From Methylocapsa acidiphila B2 (GTDB lineage: Bacteria > Pseudomonadota > Alphaproteobacteria > Rhizobiales > Beijerinckiaceae), in the NCBI RefSeq assembly GCF_000427445.1, contig NZ_KE386496.1, forward strand, positions 3,326,004-3,390,003: 64,000 nt of DNA, read 5' to 3'. The position numbers were made by a program, and so were the translations under genes. The notes beneath the pieces were generated by a model. It worked only from the letters and a program-made list of their open reading frames with translations. It was not told the origin of the DNA and did no database searches. This document shows, piece by piece, positions 17,244-26,554 of the stretch. Each line of letters opens with the position of its first letter. Position 1 is the first letter of the stretch.

Positions 17244-18121
17244 GTGGCCACAAAGCGCGCGAAAACCGCCGAGGCGCAAGATCCCCTGCAATACGCCCGG
17301 CGCTTGGAGGAATTGATCGCCGAGCTTTGCGTCGAAGCCATGAGTTTCGCCGCGCGATCAAAGGTTGAGGAGACCGCCTATCAGTGGCTCGGGGGGCCCG
17401 ACCTCGATCCCGACGATCCAAGGAGCGTCGACGCCGTCGCCGAAGCCCTTTTGCGCGCTTTGGAGATCGCGACCTTCGCGCCCTCATTCACCGGCACCAC
17501 GGCGATTGATCGGCTGGCCAGGCGGCGCAAGTCCGCCGACGGCGAAGCAAGAGCCGCGCTGGAGGCACTGAAACAGGCCAGCTTCCGAATCTTGCGGATT
17601 AGTTCTCCAGAACGCCAGGGTTTGCACCGCGTCGAAGATTTGGTCACCTGCGAAGCTTTTTCAATTCTTGCCGACGAGATCCCGGCGGCTGCGGTGGGTT
17701 TGTCCAATGCCGAGCGGCTTTGCCCGCTTCCGAGCGGGAATTTCGTTATCGCGGGCCCGCTGACGCCGCTCGACGATGGAGCCCTCGAAGTCGCAACGGG
17801 GTTCGCCAGGTCGGGCAGAGGATTCGCCAATCCGGAGCGCGCTGCGCAGCGGCTATCTATCGGCATGTCGTGCGCCATGGCGCTCTGCAAATCCCCGCAC
17901 TGAACGTCTATCCTGAAGCCGACGATGATCCGTCGCTGTCCGAACTCGAAGGCTCTGAACTCGATTTGCTCGCCCATGAATGGGCTAGGCTTGCAAGCGC
18001 AATTGAGCCTTCCGCCGAGATCATCGCTGAAAAGCTCGTTGGTTTTGGCATCCTTGAAATATCCGAAGGAGCTTTTGTCGGACATGTGATGCTGAGACCG
18101 TCTCAAACTCGGGGGTGCTAA
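17244..18121 (+). pseudogene. Hypothetical protein gene with a frameshift near 17,860
   Basis: A GTG start at 17244 is preceded by a very strong ribosome-binding site (GAGGAGGG, 17230-17237). The first frame gives about 205 coding-like residues (MATKRAKTAEAQDPLQYARR through GRGFANPER). After codon NPER (about 17,859) the good reading continues in frame +2 as CAAAIYRHVVRHGALQIPAL and so on to 18121. An extra GC in the CGCGCTGCGC run would explain the shift. I do not recognise the family: it is soluble, helical and acidic at the C-terminus. The end may be truncated by the transposase remnant that starts six bases further on. Confidence 0.55.
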
Positions 18122-18126
18122 CCGGC

Positions 18127-19083
18127 CTAGGATATTGGGTAGCTGGTCAGCGCCCCTAGAGCGATATGGTTTCGTTCAAATGTTCCGTTCATGACGGCGG
18201 TGCGAACTTTGAGTATGACGTGCGCTCCCCGTGGCGACCAGCGCATTTGCTGTTTTGCCGTCATCCGCCGATGTAGCAGCCTTCGAACGGCGCTCTCGGT
18301 TTGAGCCGTCGCAATTGGCTCAGCCGCGTGCCGAGCGGCGGCATAATTTATGACCGAGGTGAATTGCCCGGTCGCGTAAGTCTCAAGATCTCGCAGGACG
18401 CCAGTGAGCTTCTCGAGGTAGGCTGCAGTCAGCAGGATTTGGCGCTTTGGCGTCTCGAGGTCCTCCAAAATCTCGTCGATCGGGTGAAGAGCCGCCTGGG
18501 GCGGCTATGCCATAGCCGCCAGCGGACTCGTTCAATCTTCTTCCTAAGCAACAACACCGTGGTGTAGATCCTCGTCGGCCTCACGTGGCAGCTTCTTGCC
18601 GTTTGCGCAACGTGCTGGACTCGCATCGAAAGATGGAACCTGTCCAAAACGTGACGCGTCGGACCCGGGCTTGCGGACCCACCGAGAAAACGTGGGCCGT
18701 CGGTGCCGTCGCTCAAAACCGTTACTGGAGTCGAGGGAGCCGCACCAAGGTCGCGCAAGTCGGCGTTGAGCTGCTGACGCTGTCGATCCGCCTCGACCGG
18801 CACGCTACTGAACGGCTGCTGCTCCCCTCGGTCGTCACTGGCGCAAGCGACCAGGGTCGCCATTTTGACGAGAATGCGCTCGTATTTTGGCGTGCATCGA
18901 TCCGGCATGATTTCGACCAAAAGGCTGACAATTTGCCGCGATGCGACCCCACAGCAGCAGGGATTGAAACGAGGCGCCTCGATTTGCGCGACCCCGAATA
19001 ATGTCGTCAGCCGCCGAATACGCTAGTCCGTGACGCCGCGTTGTCGCGGGTATCGGTCGGAAGATGCGGCGCAATCTTCGCAA
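18127..19083 (-). pseudogene. ISKra4-like transposase remnant, frameshifted
   Basis: Read on the minus strand, pieces in different frames match one transposase: VPVEADRQRQQLNADLRDLG, TPVTVLSDGTDGPRFLGG, GPTRHVLDRFHLSMRVQHVA (18,640-18,850), then after a shift near 18,460 LRDLETYATGQFTSVINYAA, ATAQTESAVRRLLHRRM and QQMRWSPRGAHVILKVRTAV (18,160-18,450). The spacing and the D...VLD-x-FHLSM and WSPRGAH motifs are those I associate with the ISKra4 family. The N-terminal third is missing or unreadable. No terminal repeats were found. Confidence 0.65.
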
Positions 19084-19161
19084 ACTGCGCGCCCGTCAGC
19101 CAAAATTGCTCGAGAGTCATCGGTTTTCCTTTCGGAAACCGTGAATCACACCCCACGCCTC

Positions 19162-20151
19162 ATGCCAACCAGTTTACGGGTCCAGACCCTAGTGGGGCCG
19201 ATTTTCGCGCCGTCCTTGCCCGGCCTTGCGCTCGCTCTGTTCATACCGAGCCCGGGCTATTTCGTGCTGGTCCTCATTCTCTTCGTGGTTTTGGCGGCGT
19301 GGCTGAAACGGATCGCGGATCCCTTGCCCGGCACGGAGACGCCGACGCGTTTCGACGTCCCGAAATTCCTTTTCGCCCAACTGCCGTCGATCGTCATGTT
19401 CGCGGCGCTCTATTGCGCGGTCACCAGCCTCATCGGCTTGTCTTTGTCCCAGCTGCTCACTGGCCGCGACTTCGTGGAGGCCTGGTCCACTTTGGTCATG
19501 TGGCTGGCGCTCGGTTTGCTGGGCGTGCCGGCGACCGTGATGGGAGCGCTCGTTTGGCTGCGTTCGCTCGAACGCGCCGATTGTTCTCAGAACGCGCCGC
19601 GTGTCGATCCGAAATTGCTCCGGGCGATGGCGCAGCGCGAGGATTGGATCCCGCAGAACCATATGGGCTCGATCGTGCTGATAAAGCCGGGAATCTTGCG
19701 CGCGATCCTTATCCGCGCCGGGCATCTCGGCCTGGGCCTGCTGTTGCGGGTCACCGCGCGCGACGGCTATCTGGGATAGATGCGCACCATTCATTTCGCA
19801 CATTGGGCGATGGTGAACAACAAGTCGCGCCTGATGTTCTTTTCCAATTTCGACCAGACCTGGGAGAGCTATCTCGATGATTTTATCGAAAAGGCCCATG
19901 TCGGCCTGACGCTCGCCTGGAGCTGCGGCGTCGGCTTTCCGTCAGCCCGCTTTCTCCTCTTTGAGGGCGCGAGTCAGGGGTGCCAATTCAAGGAATGGGC
20001 GCGCCATTCCATGGCTGTCAGCCACTTCTGGTACAGCGCCTACAAGGATCTCACGACCGAACAGATCGAGCGCAATTGCCGCATCGCGCTCGGACTTCGT
20101 CACACCACAATGACCGACGAGGAGGCCGAGCAATGGATCAGCGACCTGTGA
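19162..20151 (+). pseudogene. Membrane protein gene interrupted by an in-frame TAG; N-terminus missing
   Basis: Two open segments in the same frame are separated only by a TAG at 19777-19779 (TYLG stop MRTIHFAHW), consistent with one point change in a serine codon. The first segment has two or three membrane helices (LALALFIPSPGYFVLVLILF; FAALYCAVTSLIGLSL; MWLALGLLGVPATVMGALVW). The second segment is soluble and highly patterned (MFFSNFDQTWESYLDDFIEK, GVGFPSARFLLFEGASQG, FKEWARHSMAVSHFWYSA). From memory, such proteins lie directly upstream of Dyp-type peroxidase genes, as here: the stop of this gene overlaps the next start. The normal protein is longer at the N-terminus. Function is unknown. 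Confidence 0.6.
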
Positions 20152-20587
20152 GCGCGCCCAAAGCCGATCCCGCCAGATGGCGGCTCGCTTCGCCGCATGA
20201 TACGAACACGCAGGGGCTTGTCGTCAGCGGCTTTTCCGACGCGCCTGTCTGCCGCGCCTTGTTCCTGGAGTTCGGCTGGCGCAACGACCCGGCCGCGGGC
20301 GGCCGCGCCTGACTCAAGGCCTTGACCAGCGTCGCGGCGATCACCGATTCGGACGGCAACGATCCGTGTTGCACGGCGATCGGCTTGACCTAGCTCGGCC
20401 TGCGCAAAATGGGCCTTAACGCCAATACGCTGGCGAGCTTCGACCGTCCTTTCAAGGAAGGCATGTTCCAGGAGGACCGGCTGCGCCGTCTCGGCGATCG
20501 CCCCGATTCCAAATGGCAGCCGACCGTTGTTGACGGCGGTCCGATCTGGAGCGGCAATTTGCCTGAGGACGAAGCCGCGGAGGACAC
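20133..20587 (+). pseudogene. Dyp-type peroxidase N-terminus with two in-frame stops
   Basis: A single frame reads MDQRPVSAPKADPARWRLAS and so on, with TGA at 20310-20312 and TAG at 20385-20387. Between and after the stops it encodes ITDSDGNDPC, LGLRKMGLNANTLASFDRPF, GMFQEDRLRRLGD and VDGGPIWSGN. This is the N-terminal region of Dyp-type haem peroxidases. The haem-ligating C-terminal half is gone, replaced at about 20,588 by an IS3 fragment. It starts inside the preceding gene's last codons, suggesting the two were one operon. Not functional. Confidence 0.7.
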
Positions 20588-20797
20588 CCAAGCGAGATCG
20601 TCGCCAAGCTGCGTCAGGTTGATGTCCTGACGGCGCAGGGCAAATCGATCGCCGAGGCGGTGAAGACAATCGCAGGGACGGAGACGACCTATTTCCGTTG
20701 GCGCGCGGAGTACGGCGGCCTGAAGAGCGACCAGGTCAAGCGGCTGAAGGAATTGGAGCTGGAGAACGCCCGGTTGCGGCGGGTGATGTCGGACGCT
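20588..20797 (+). pseudogene. IS3-family OrfA fragment
   Basis: The frame reads EIVAKLRQVDVLTAQGKSIA, ETTYFRWRAEYGGLKSDQVK and RLKELELENARLRRVMSD, the HTH and leucine-zipper part of an IS3-group OrfA. It lacks the first few residues and stops abruptly at about 20,795, where an IS5-type sequence in the opposite orientation begins. No orfB is present. Confidence 0.85.
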
Positions 20798-20799
20798 GG

Positions 20800-21462
20800 C
20801 CCCGGATCGCTTTCGATGCGCCTCACGATCTCGATGACGAAATCTTTGAACGCCGCTTTGTCCATGAGCTTTCGTCGGTCGTAGGCGCCATCGGCGAACA
20901 AATGCCTGACCCACGGCCAGCGCTTGCGAATGGCGTCGAGAATTTGCTGCGCGCCGGCAGAGTCAGAGATGTCCGCAGTCGTCAGATTGATCATGAGCCG
21001 CCTCCCATCTGTATCTACGGCGATGTGACGCTTGCGTCCCTTGATCTTCTTGCCGGCGTCGTAGCCTCGAGTTTCGGCCGCCGGGGCTTTGACCGATTGG
21101 CTGTCGACAACGCCCGCCGAAGGGCTCGCCTCCCGTCCGGCGCGCTCGCGGTCGATCATCAGCGCCACATCATGGATCGTCTCGGACAGAAAGCGGCGCA
21201 TGAAGCGGCGAAACCACCAATAGACGGTTTGCCAGGGCGGAAAATCCCTCGGCAGCATGCGCCAGCCGCAGCCGGCGCGGGCGATGTAGCGGATCGCGTT
21301 CAAGACCTCGCGCAGGTCGACCGAGGTCTTACGCCGCTTCCTCGCCGGGAGGAGCAGGAAAGGCTCGATCCGCTCCCACTCCTCATCGGTCAGATCGGTC
21401 GGATAACGTTTGGCTTTCTTCTCGATAGCCGCTATTTCGGCGCGATTCGCTCGGGTCCACAT
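20800..21462 (-). pseudogene. IS5-family transposase, C-terminus missing
   Basis: From ATG 21462 the protein shows an IS5 N-terminus (RYPTDLTDEEWERIEPFLL, then GCGWRMLPRDFPPWQTVYWW) and the first two acids of the DDE triad (GVVDSQSVKAP; LFADGAYDRRKLM). Similarity ends at RRIESDPG (about 20,800). The normal continuation, with the final glutamate block (WVVERTFGW type), is absent and the frame runs into the IS3 fragment. The protein is therefore catalytically incomplete. Confidence 0.9.
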
Positions 21463-21920
21463 CCCGGTCTTGAATCACGCCGCCCAAGATCCCTCAACCA
21501 TGCTCAAACGGACTCTGAGCACAGCTGGGGCCTAGATGGCTCGGGACGGCGCAATACGGCTCGTATGTTTCCTTGTGACTCAACTCCATCATCAATCCAA
21601 TGACTGGTTACGACCCAAGCCGACGCCGTCGCCTAGAACAAAGTCCACCGCTTGGAATTCGGACGTTGTTCTGTGCAACGGCAGGATCGGGCGTGATGCA
21701 GGCGGCACCCAACTAGTGAATGACAGCTTCTGGGAGTTGGAAACTAGGCTTAGAATGACGAGCTTGGGGGCCGAAAGGAGAAATTCGAACTGAGTTATCG
21801 CCCTTCGTTCGTTTCCGGTGCAGGAAGGCGGCTCCATGAGCCCGCTCCCGGAGCGTGTTCAGATACCGATGCGTGTGTCAATTCTTGTCGATCCAACAAT
21901 CCCATTGGATCGGAATACGC
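21463..21920. other. Intergenic, no supported gene
   Basis: The stretch holds only short overlapping frames without recognisable motifs or ribosome-binding sites. An 8-bp perfect hairpin (CGATCCAA 21889-21896, TTGGATCG 21905-21912) lies just beyond the stop of the permease gene. It could be a weak terminator without a T-tract. Confidence 0.4.
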
Positions 21921-23372
21921 TCAAAAAGATCCAAACAGCGTCCCGAGCCCGATCACGGCGGCGAGGGCGACGATCGAGCCTACGATCCCCACCATGACTA
22001 TGTCGAAATAGCTTTCGCGATGGCTCGCGCCGCAGACCGCGAGCACGGTGACGACGGCGCCATTATGCGGGAGCATGTCGAGCGTGCCGGCGCCGATCAC
22101 CGCGATGCGGTGCATGAGCGCGGGATTGATCGCATGCTCGACGGCGATGTTCATGTAGGAGGCGCCGAGCGCGTCTAGCGCGATGGTGAGGCCGCCCGAG
22201 GCGGAGCCGGTGAGCGCGGCGAGAACATTGGTCGCGACCGCAAGAGAAACCAACGGGCCGCCCTCGATGCCTAGCACCCAGTCGCGCACCAGGGTGAAAG
22301 CGGGCAGCGCCGCCACCACCGAGCCGAAGCCGACGAGGCTCGCGACATTGAGCACGGGGAGGGCGGCGGCGTTGGCGCCGGCGTCCATCGTCGCCCGGAG
22401 CGAGGGCAGCCGCGGGAAATTTATGGCGACGAGAACGGCGATCGCCGCGGCGAGCGCGGTCAGCACGGCCCAGACACCGCCGACGGCGGAAAGCGACGTC
22501 GCGCCCCAAGCCGGGTCTGCGAGATAGGAGGCGTTGAGGCGCGGCAACACAAAGAAGGACATGACGAGATTGACGGCGACGACGACGATGAGCGGCAGCG
22601 CCGCGAGCGCGACGTGCGGCGTCCGCGCACATTCCGCGCTATGGGCGATCTCGGCGGGATCGAAGGCGGCGGCGGTGGTCGCCCGCTCGCGGACGAGCAG
22701 ATCATCCGCTGCTGACGTTTCCGAATCCGTGTCGCCGCCATAGCCCTCGCCATTGGCCCGCGCGCGCGCTTCTGCGCGGGCGAGCCACCAAAGGCCCAAG
22801 CCCAGCATGATGATCGAGGCGATCACGCCGAGGCCCGGCGCCGCGAAGGGCGTCGTGCCGAAGAAGGGCATGGGGATCGCGTTCTGGATCGCCGGCGTTC
22901 CGGGCAGGGCCGACATGGTGAAGGTAGAGGCGCCGAGCATGATCGCCGCCGGCATGAGCCGCTTTGGAATCCCCGCCGTCTTGAACAGCGCATGGGCCAT
23001 GGGCGCGATCACGAAAAAGGCGACGAACAGGCTGACGCCGCCATAGGTGACGAAGGCGCCGGCCAGAACCACGGCGAGGATCGCCCGCTTGGCGCCGAGG
23101 CGCTCGGTCATGAAGCGGGCGATGGAGGAGACCGAGCCGCTATCCTCCATGAGCTTGCCGAACAGCGCGCCGAGCAGAAAGATCGGGAAGAATTGCATGA
23201 CGAAACGGGCCGCGCTGCCCATGAATATCTGCGTCCAGCTCGCGAGCAGCGGCTCTCTCGCCAGCCCGGCGGCCAGAAGCGCGGCGGCGGGCGCGAGCAA
23301 AAGCACGCTCCAGCCCCGATAGGCGAGAAAGATCAGAAGGGCGAGGGCGATAAGGATGCCGAGAAGTCCCAT
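21921..23372 (-). CDS. GntP-family permease (gluconate/hydroxyacid:H+ symporter type)
   Basis: A 483-residue inner-membrane protein with about 12 hydrophobic segments and GntP features: FPIFLLGALFGKLMEDSGSV near residue 62, GGVSLFVAFFVIAP near 112, and SALPGTPAIQNAIP near 155. A soluble loop at about 205-245 (GYGGDTDSETSAAD) splits the two halves. GntP carriers move gluconate, hydroxybutyrate or related acids with protons; the substrate cannot be read from sequence. Its start follows the patatin gene's stop by 3 bp, so they are almost certainly cotranscribed. A similar patatin-permease pairing occurs near 3-hydroxybutyrate genes in other alphaproteobacteria (from memory), making hydroxybutyrate a reasonable guess. 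Confidence 0.85.
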   Translation of the reverse strand: MGLLGILIALALLIFLAYRGWSVLLLAPAAALLAAGLAREPLLASWTQIFMGSAARFVMQFFPIFLLGALFGKLMEDSGSVSSIARFMTERLGAKRAILAVVLAGAFVTYGGVSLFVAFFVIAPMAHALFKTAGIPKRLMPAAIMLGASTFTMSALPGTPAIQNAIPMPFFGTTPFAAPGLGVIASIIMLGLGLWWLARAEARARANGEGYGGDTDSETSAADDLLVRERATTAAAFDPAEIAHSAECARTPHVALAALPLIVVVAVNLVMSFFVLPRLNASYLADPAWGATSLSAVGGVWAVLTALAAAIAVLVAINFPRLPSLRATMDAGANAAALPVLNVASLVGFGSVVAALPAFTLVRDWVLGIEGGPLVSLAVATNVLAALTGSASGGLTIALDALGASYMNIAVEHAINPALMHRIAVIGAGTLDMLPHNGAVVTVLAVCGASHRESYFDIVMVGIVGSIVALAAVIGLGTLFGSF

Positions 23373-23375
23373 GCG

Positions 23376-24422
23376 TCAGACCCTTTCGAGCAAATTGTCG
23401 ATGTCGAGCGTCGAGTGGCGGCCGAGATCTCCGCCATGGGCCGCGAGGAACGCCTGCGCCGATTTCCGGCCCTCGTCGCGCAGCATGGTGAAAAACTCCC
23501 ATTCCGCATTGAGCTTAGAGGAGGCGCCGAGCTCGGTCATGATCTCGCTTGCGATGCGGTGGATGCGCATATTCGCCCAAAGCGCGCCCTCGCTGTCGCC
23601 AGGATCGGCGACGCGCTGGAGCAGCGCCATCATGCGCAGCTCTTTCAAAAGGACGGCGTTGAAGGACACTTCGTTCAGCCGGTTCAAAATGTCCGACGCC
23701 GTGCGCGGAGGCTCCTTGCGCTCGACCGGATTGATCTGAACGAGAATGGTGTCTTGCGATTTGCACTCGCGGATCAAAGGGGTGAGCGTGGGATTGCCGG
23801 AATAGCCGCCGTCCCAATAGGGCTCGCCGTCGATTTCCACGGCCTGGAACATCGTGGGCAGGCAGGCCGAGGCGAGCAGGACGTCGGCGGTGACGGCGTC
23901 GTTCTTGAACACATGGCCCCGGCCGGTGCGGACATTGGTGGCCGTGATGAAGAGCTTGATGGGCGCCTGCGCTAGCCGGTCGAAATCGATGAGCTCGGCG
24001 AGGATCTCGCGCAGCGGATTGGCGCCTCTTGGATTCAAGTCATAGGGCGACAGCAGGCGGGACAGGAGGTCCATGCCGACATAGATCGGGGAGGAGTCGA
24101 GCGTCCAGCGGCCGAGCAGAATATCGAGCGGGCCGCGCCGGAACGGACTGAAGCGGCCTGCCTCGGCGACGCGCCGCCAGAAACATTCGAGCGCCTCCCG
24201 CGCGCCGGCGGCGCCGCCTTTGGCGTGGCCGTCGACGAGCGCCGCGGCGTTCATCGCGCCGGCCGAGGTGCCCGAAATGCCGTCGATTTGGAGCCAGGGC
24301 TCCTCCAGAAGACGGTCGAGCACGCCCCAGGTGAAGGCGCCATGCGCGCCGCCGCCTTGCAAGGCCAGATCGATGAGGAGGGGATCGCGTGAAAAGGGGG
24401 CGTCAGCGGCTTCTATCGGCAT
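23376..24422 (-). CDS. Patatin-like phospholipase/hydrolase
   Basis: A 348-residue patatin-fold esterase. The oxyanion loop is LALQGGGAHGAFTWGVLDRL (about residues 18-37), the nucleophile elbow GISGTSAGAMNA (Ser about 53) and the dyad aspartate lies in DGGYSGNP (about 207). It has no signal peptide. It likely cleaves acyl esters; the substrate is unknown. It leads a two-gene unit with the GntP permease. The start at 24422 gives MPIEAADAPFSRDPLLID. Proteins of this size are common in alphaproteobacteria and are sometimes linked to polyhydroxybutyrate turnover, which would fit a PHB-storing methanotroph but is inference. Confidence 0.88.
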   Translation of the reverse strand: MPIEAADAPFSRDPLLIDLALQGGGAHGAFTWGVLDRLLEEPWLQIDGISGTSAGAMNAAALVDGHAKGGAAGAREALECFWRRVAEAGRFSPFRRGPLDILLGRWTLDSSPIYVGMDLLSRLLSPYDLNPRGANPLREILAELIDFDRLAQAPIKLFITATNVRTGRGHVFKNDAVTADVLLASACLPTMFQAVEIDGEPYWDGGYSGNPTLTPLIRECKSQDTILVQINPVERKEPPRTASDILNRLNEVSFNAVLLKELRMMALLQRVADPGDSEGALWANMRIHRIASEIMTELGASSKLNAEWEFFTMLRDEGRKSAQAFLAAHGGDLGRHSTLDIDNLLERV

Positions 24423-24742
24423 CCGGCCTCACGACGCTCATCGCAACCAAGCGTCACGAGAGGTAGAGATATAATCCAGTATCGCAAACGGAAATGCGAT
24501 CGTCGCCGCGCATGATACACTAACGACGCCGAAGGGTGTTCACAATTGTGCGCGTATGTAATTCTGTCCTATTTTGCGCGCGACGGCAGCGCGAGAATAT
24601 GGTGGGATGACATTAGGCGCTTGGACTCGATCAGCTCGGCGAGCGCCCTGGCAAGAATATTGCGGTTCGAAGACCGGATGTGGGCGCGCGCGGCGGCGCA
24701 AATGCTCTCAGGCTTCGGAAAATCGAGAGCAGGGGGCGAAGG
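24423..24742. other. Divergent promoter region between the patatin and AI-2E genes
   Basis: This 320-bp, relatively AT-rich spacer separates two divergent genes. No ORF in it looks coding, and I see no clear palindromic operator. Confidence 0.4.
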
Positions 24743-25825
24743 ATGAGCGGTGATCAAGCGATCGTAAGAATTGTGACAGACTCGGCGCGAAATCGCTTTA
24801 TCATAGGCGTTTTCGGCGTGGTTCTTGTTTCCGCCACTCTTTATTTCGGCCGCATCGTGTTCGAGCCTGTCGCCTTCGTGCTGTTCTCGATGGCTCTTGT
24901 CGAACCGATCCGCAAAAAGGCCGAGGGCCGCTTCGGCAAGGGGATCGCGCTCACGCTCAGCATTCTTTTGACCTTTCTTGTTCTTTCTATTCTCGTCGGC
25001 GCGGTTGTCTGGAGCATCGGCGATATTGTCCATTGGGGCTTGGCGAATGTGGACCGGCTACAGGCGCTTTATGTCCGCATGATGCAATGGCTGCAGGAGC
25101 GCGACCTCTTTGTCGGCGATTTGGAGGGGCTGAATTCCTTTTCCGTCTCCAGCCTGCTCAAGACCGTCGCGGGCTATGTCAATTACCTTCTCGGCTTTGC
25201 TCTGGTCGTTATCTTGTTTTTGGCCTTCGGCCTCGCCGAGATGGACGATTTCCGGCTGAAGCTCATCGCGATCGATAAGAAAATCACCGGCTGGAGCCTG
25301 TTGGCGACCTGCGAGCGGATCGCCGAAAAAATTCGCAAATATATGCTCATACGCACCCTGGCGAGCGTCGCTACCGGCGTGGCGGTGTTTCTGTTCACTT
25401 TGTCGGTCGGGCTCGAGCTGGCGCTCGCCTGGGGCGTCATCTCTTTTGTGCTGAACTACATTCCTTATGTCGGGCCTTTGGTCGCCGTCATCCTGCCGGT
25501 GATATTCGCGACCGCCCAATTCGAATCCTGGCAGATGGCCTTGTTCATCTTTGGAGCGCTGTATCTGATCCAATTTATCATCGGCAGCTATCTGGAGCCG
25601 ATTTTGACCGGCAATGCGCTTGCAATCTCGCCCTTCGTGATGCTGTTGGCGTTCCTGATCTGGGATTTTCTATGGGGCATGCCCGGAGCCTTCATAGGAC
25701 TTCCGGTGACAATCGCGCTGTTCACAATATGGCAGCAGAATCCTTCGACGCGTTGGATCGCGGACCTCATGTCGACGGCCGAGGCCGCTTCAGCGCCTCC
25801 ATCGACAGAGACGGGCGGCGCCTGA
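24743..25825 (+). CDS. AI-2E family transporter (PerM/TqsA-like permease)
   Basis: A 360-residue membrane protein with about eight segments in the AI-2E family pattern. Paired N-terminal helices are RFIIGVFGVVLVSATLYFG and VAFVLFSMALVEPIRKK; the conserved C-terminal blocks are ISFVLNYIPYVGPLVAVILP, YLIQFIIGSYLEPILTGNA and LLAFLIWDFLWGMPGAFIGL. ATG 24743 is chosen because GGGGCGAAGG precedes it and upstream codons are not family-like. Members export autoinducer-2 or act as Na+/H+ antiporters or other permeases; which applies here is unknown. It stands alone upstream of a small membrane-protein gene. Confidence 0.88.
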   Translation: MSGDQAIVRIVTDSARNRFIIGVFGVVLVSATLYFGRIVFEPVAFVLFSMALVEPIRKKAEGRFGKGIALTLSILLTFLVLSILVGAVVWSIGDIVHWGLANVDRLQALYVRMMQWLQERDLFVGDLEGLNSFSVSSLLKTVAGYVNYLLGFALVVILFLAFGLAEMDDFRLKLIAIDKKITGWSLLATCERIAEKIRKYMLIRTLASVATGVAVFLFTLSVGLELALAWGVISFVLNYIPYVGPLVAVILPVIFATAQFESWQMALFIFGALYLIQFIIGSYLEPILTGNALAISPFVMLLAFLIWDFLWGMPGAFIGLPVTIALFTIWQQNPSTRWIADLMSTAEAASAPPSTETGGA

Positions 25826-25929
25826 GGTCAACAACGAAGCTATGTGCGGGGCCGCGTCGAGTCGGGCGCATCATTGACGCCGACGATCGGCGCGCTAGTT
25901 TTCTAAGAAGAATTTAGCCGAGTTGGAAA

Positions 25930-26523
25930 ATGGCTGTACTGGATGGTCCTTCGATGCGTGATCCGACATTGCCGCAAGACTTGATCGAGCCTCCGGCGTC
26001 TTCCGGCAAAGGCGGCCTGTTGCGCCAGGCCCTGCCGTTTTTGACCGTGCTGGTTCTCGCCATTTTCGGCGTCGCCTACACGAATATTTCAGGCAAGCCG
26101 CTCGTCGGCTATTGGGAGTTCCTGGCGGTGGCGATCGGCGTCGTCTGCGTCGTCAACGCATGGCCCAAAACCGAGGACCGGCGCGCACGGGTAAGGCTCA
26201 TAGGGACGCAAGCGGCCCATTGGGCGACCTTCCTGATCACGATGAACATCGTCCTTTTGCCAGGCGTGCAAAAATTATTGCCTCAGCCGGGCGCGAGCCT
26301 CGTGCTCTTGATGCTGCTGGCGCTGGCGACCTTTCTCGCCGGGGTCAATCTTCTATCCGTGCAAATGTGCTTTCTGGGTCTCGCCATGGCCGTCTCCGTT
26401 CCGGCGATCGCCTGGCTCAAGCAGGCTGCCCTTTTCCTCGTTCTGGCGGCTTCGCTCGTAATTGGACTCGCCGTCGCTTTTTGGCCGCGCAAGAGAGTCG
26501 CGCGGTCGCCCGAGACGAGTTGA
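25930..26523 (+). CDS. Hypothetical membrane protein, about five membrane segments
   Basis: The 197 residues start with a polar head (residues 1-32) followed by hydrophobic stretches at about 33-52, 60-77, 92-113, 119-143 and 150-180, and end in an Arg-rich tail (FWPRKRVARSPETS). I do not recognise a named family; the size and layout resemble SPW-repeat-type or small DUF membrane proteins. It follows the AI-2E gene by 104 bp on the same strand. The start has a purine-rich stretch (GAGTTGGAAAATGG) close by. Confidence 0.6.
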   Translation: MAVLDGPSMRDPTLPQDLIEPPASSGKGGLLRQALPFLTVLVLAIFGVAYTNISGKPLVGYWEFLAVAIGVVCVVNAWPKTEDRRARVRLIGTQAAHWATFLITMNIVLLPGVQKLLPQPGASLVLLMLLALATFLAGVNLLSVQMCFLGLAMAVSVPAIAWLKQAALFLVLAASLVIGLAVAFWPRKRVARSPETS

Positions 26524-26554
26524 ACGCTGGAACGACAAACCACCGTTCCTGGCT

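Noticed and set aside
21536-21837. Opposed short frames of about 80 codons
   Set aside because: Neither has a ribosome-binding site or family motif; the two overlap on opposite strands.
22992-23975. 327-codon plus-strand frame
   Set aside because: It is the complement of the permease and patatin genes and consists mostly of charged repeats typical of antisense high-GC frames.
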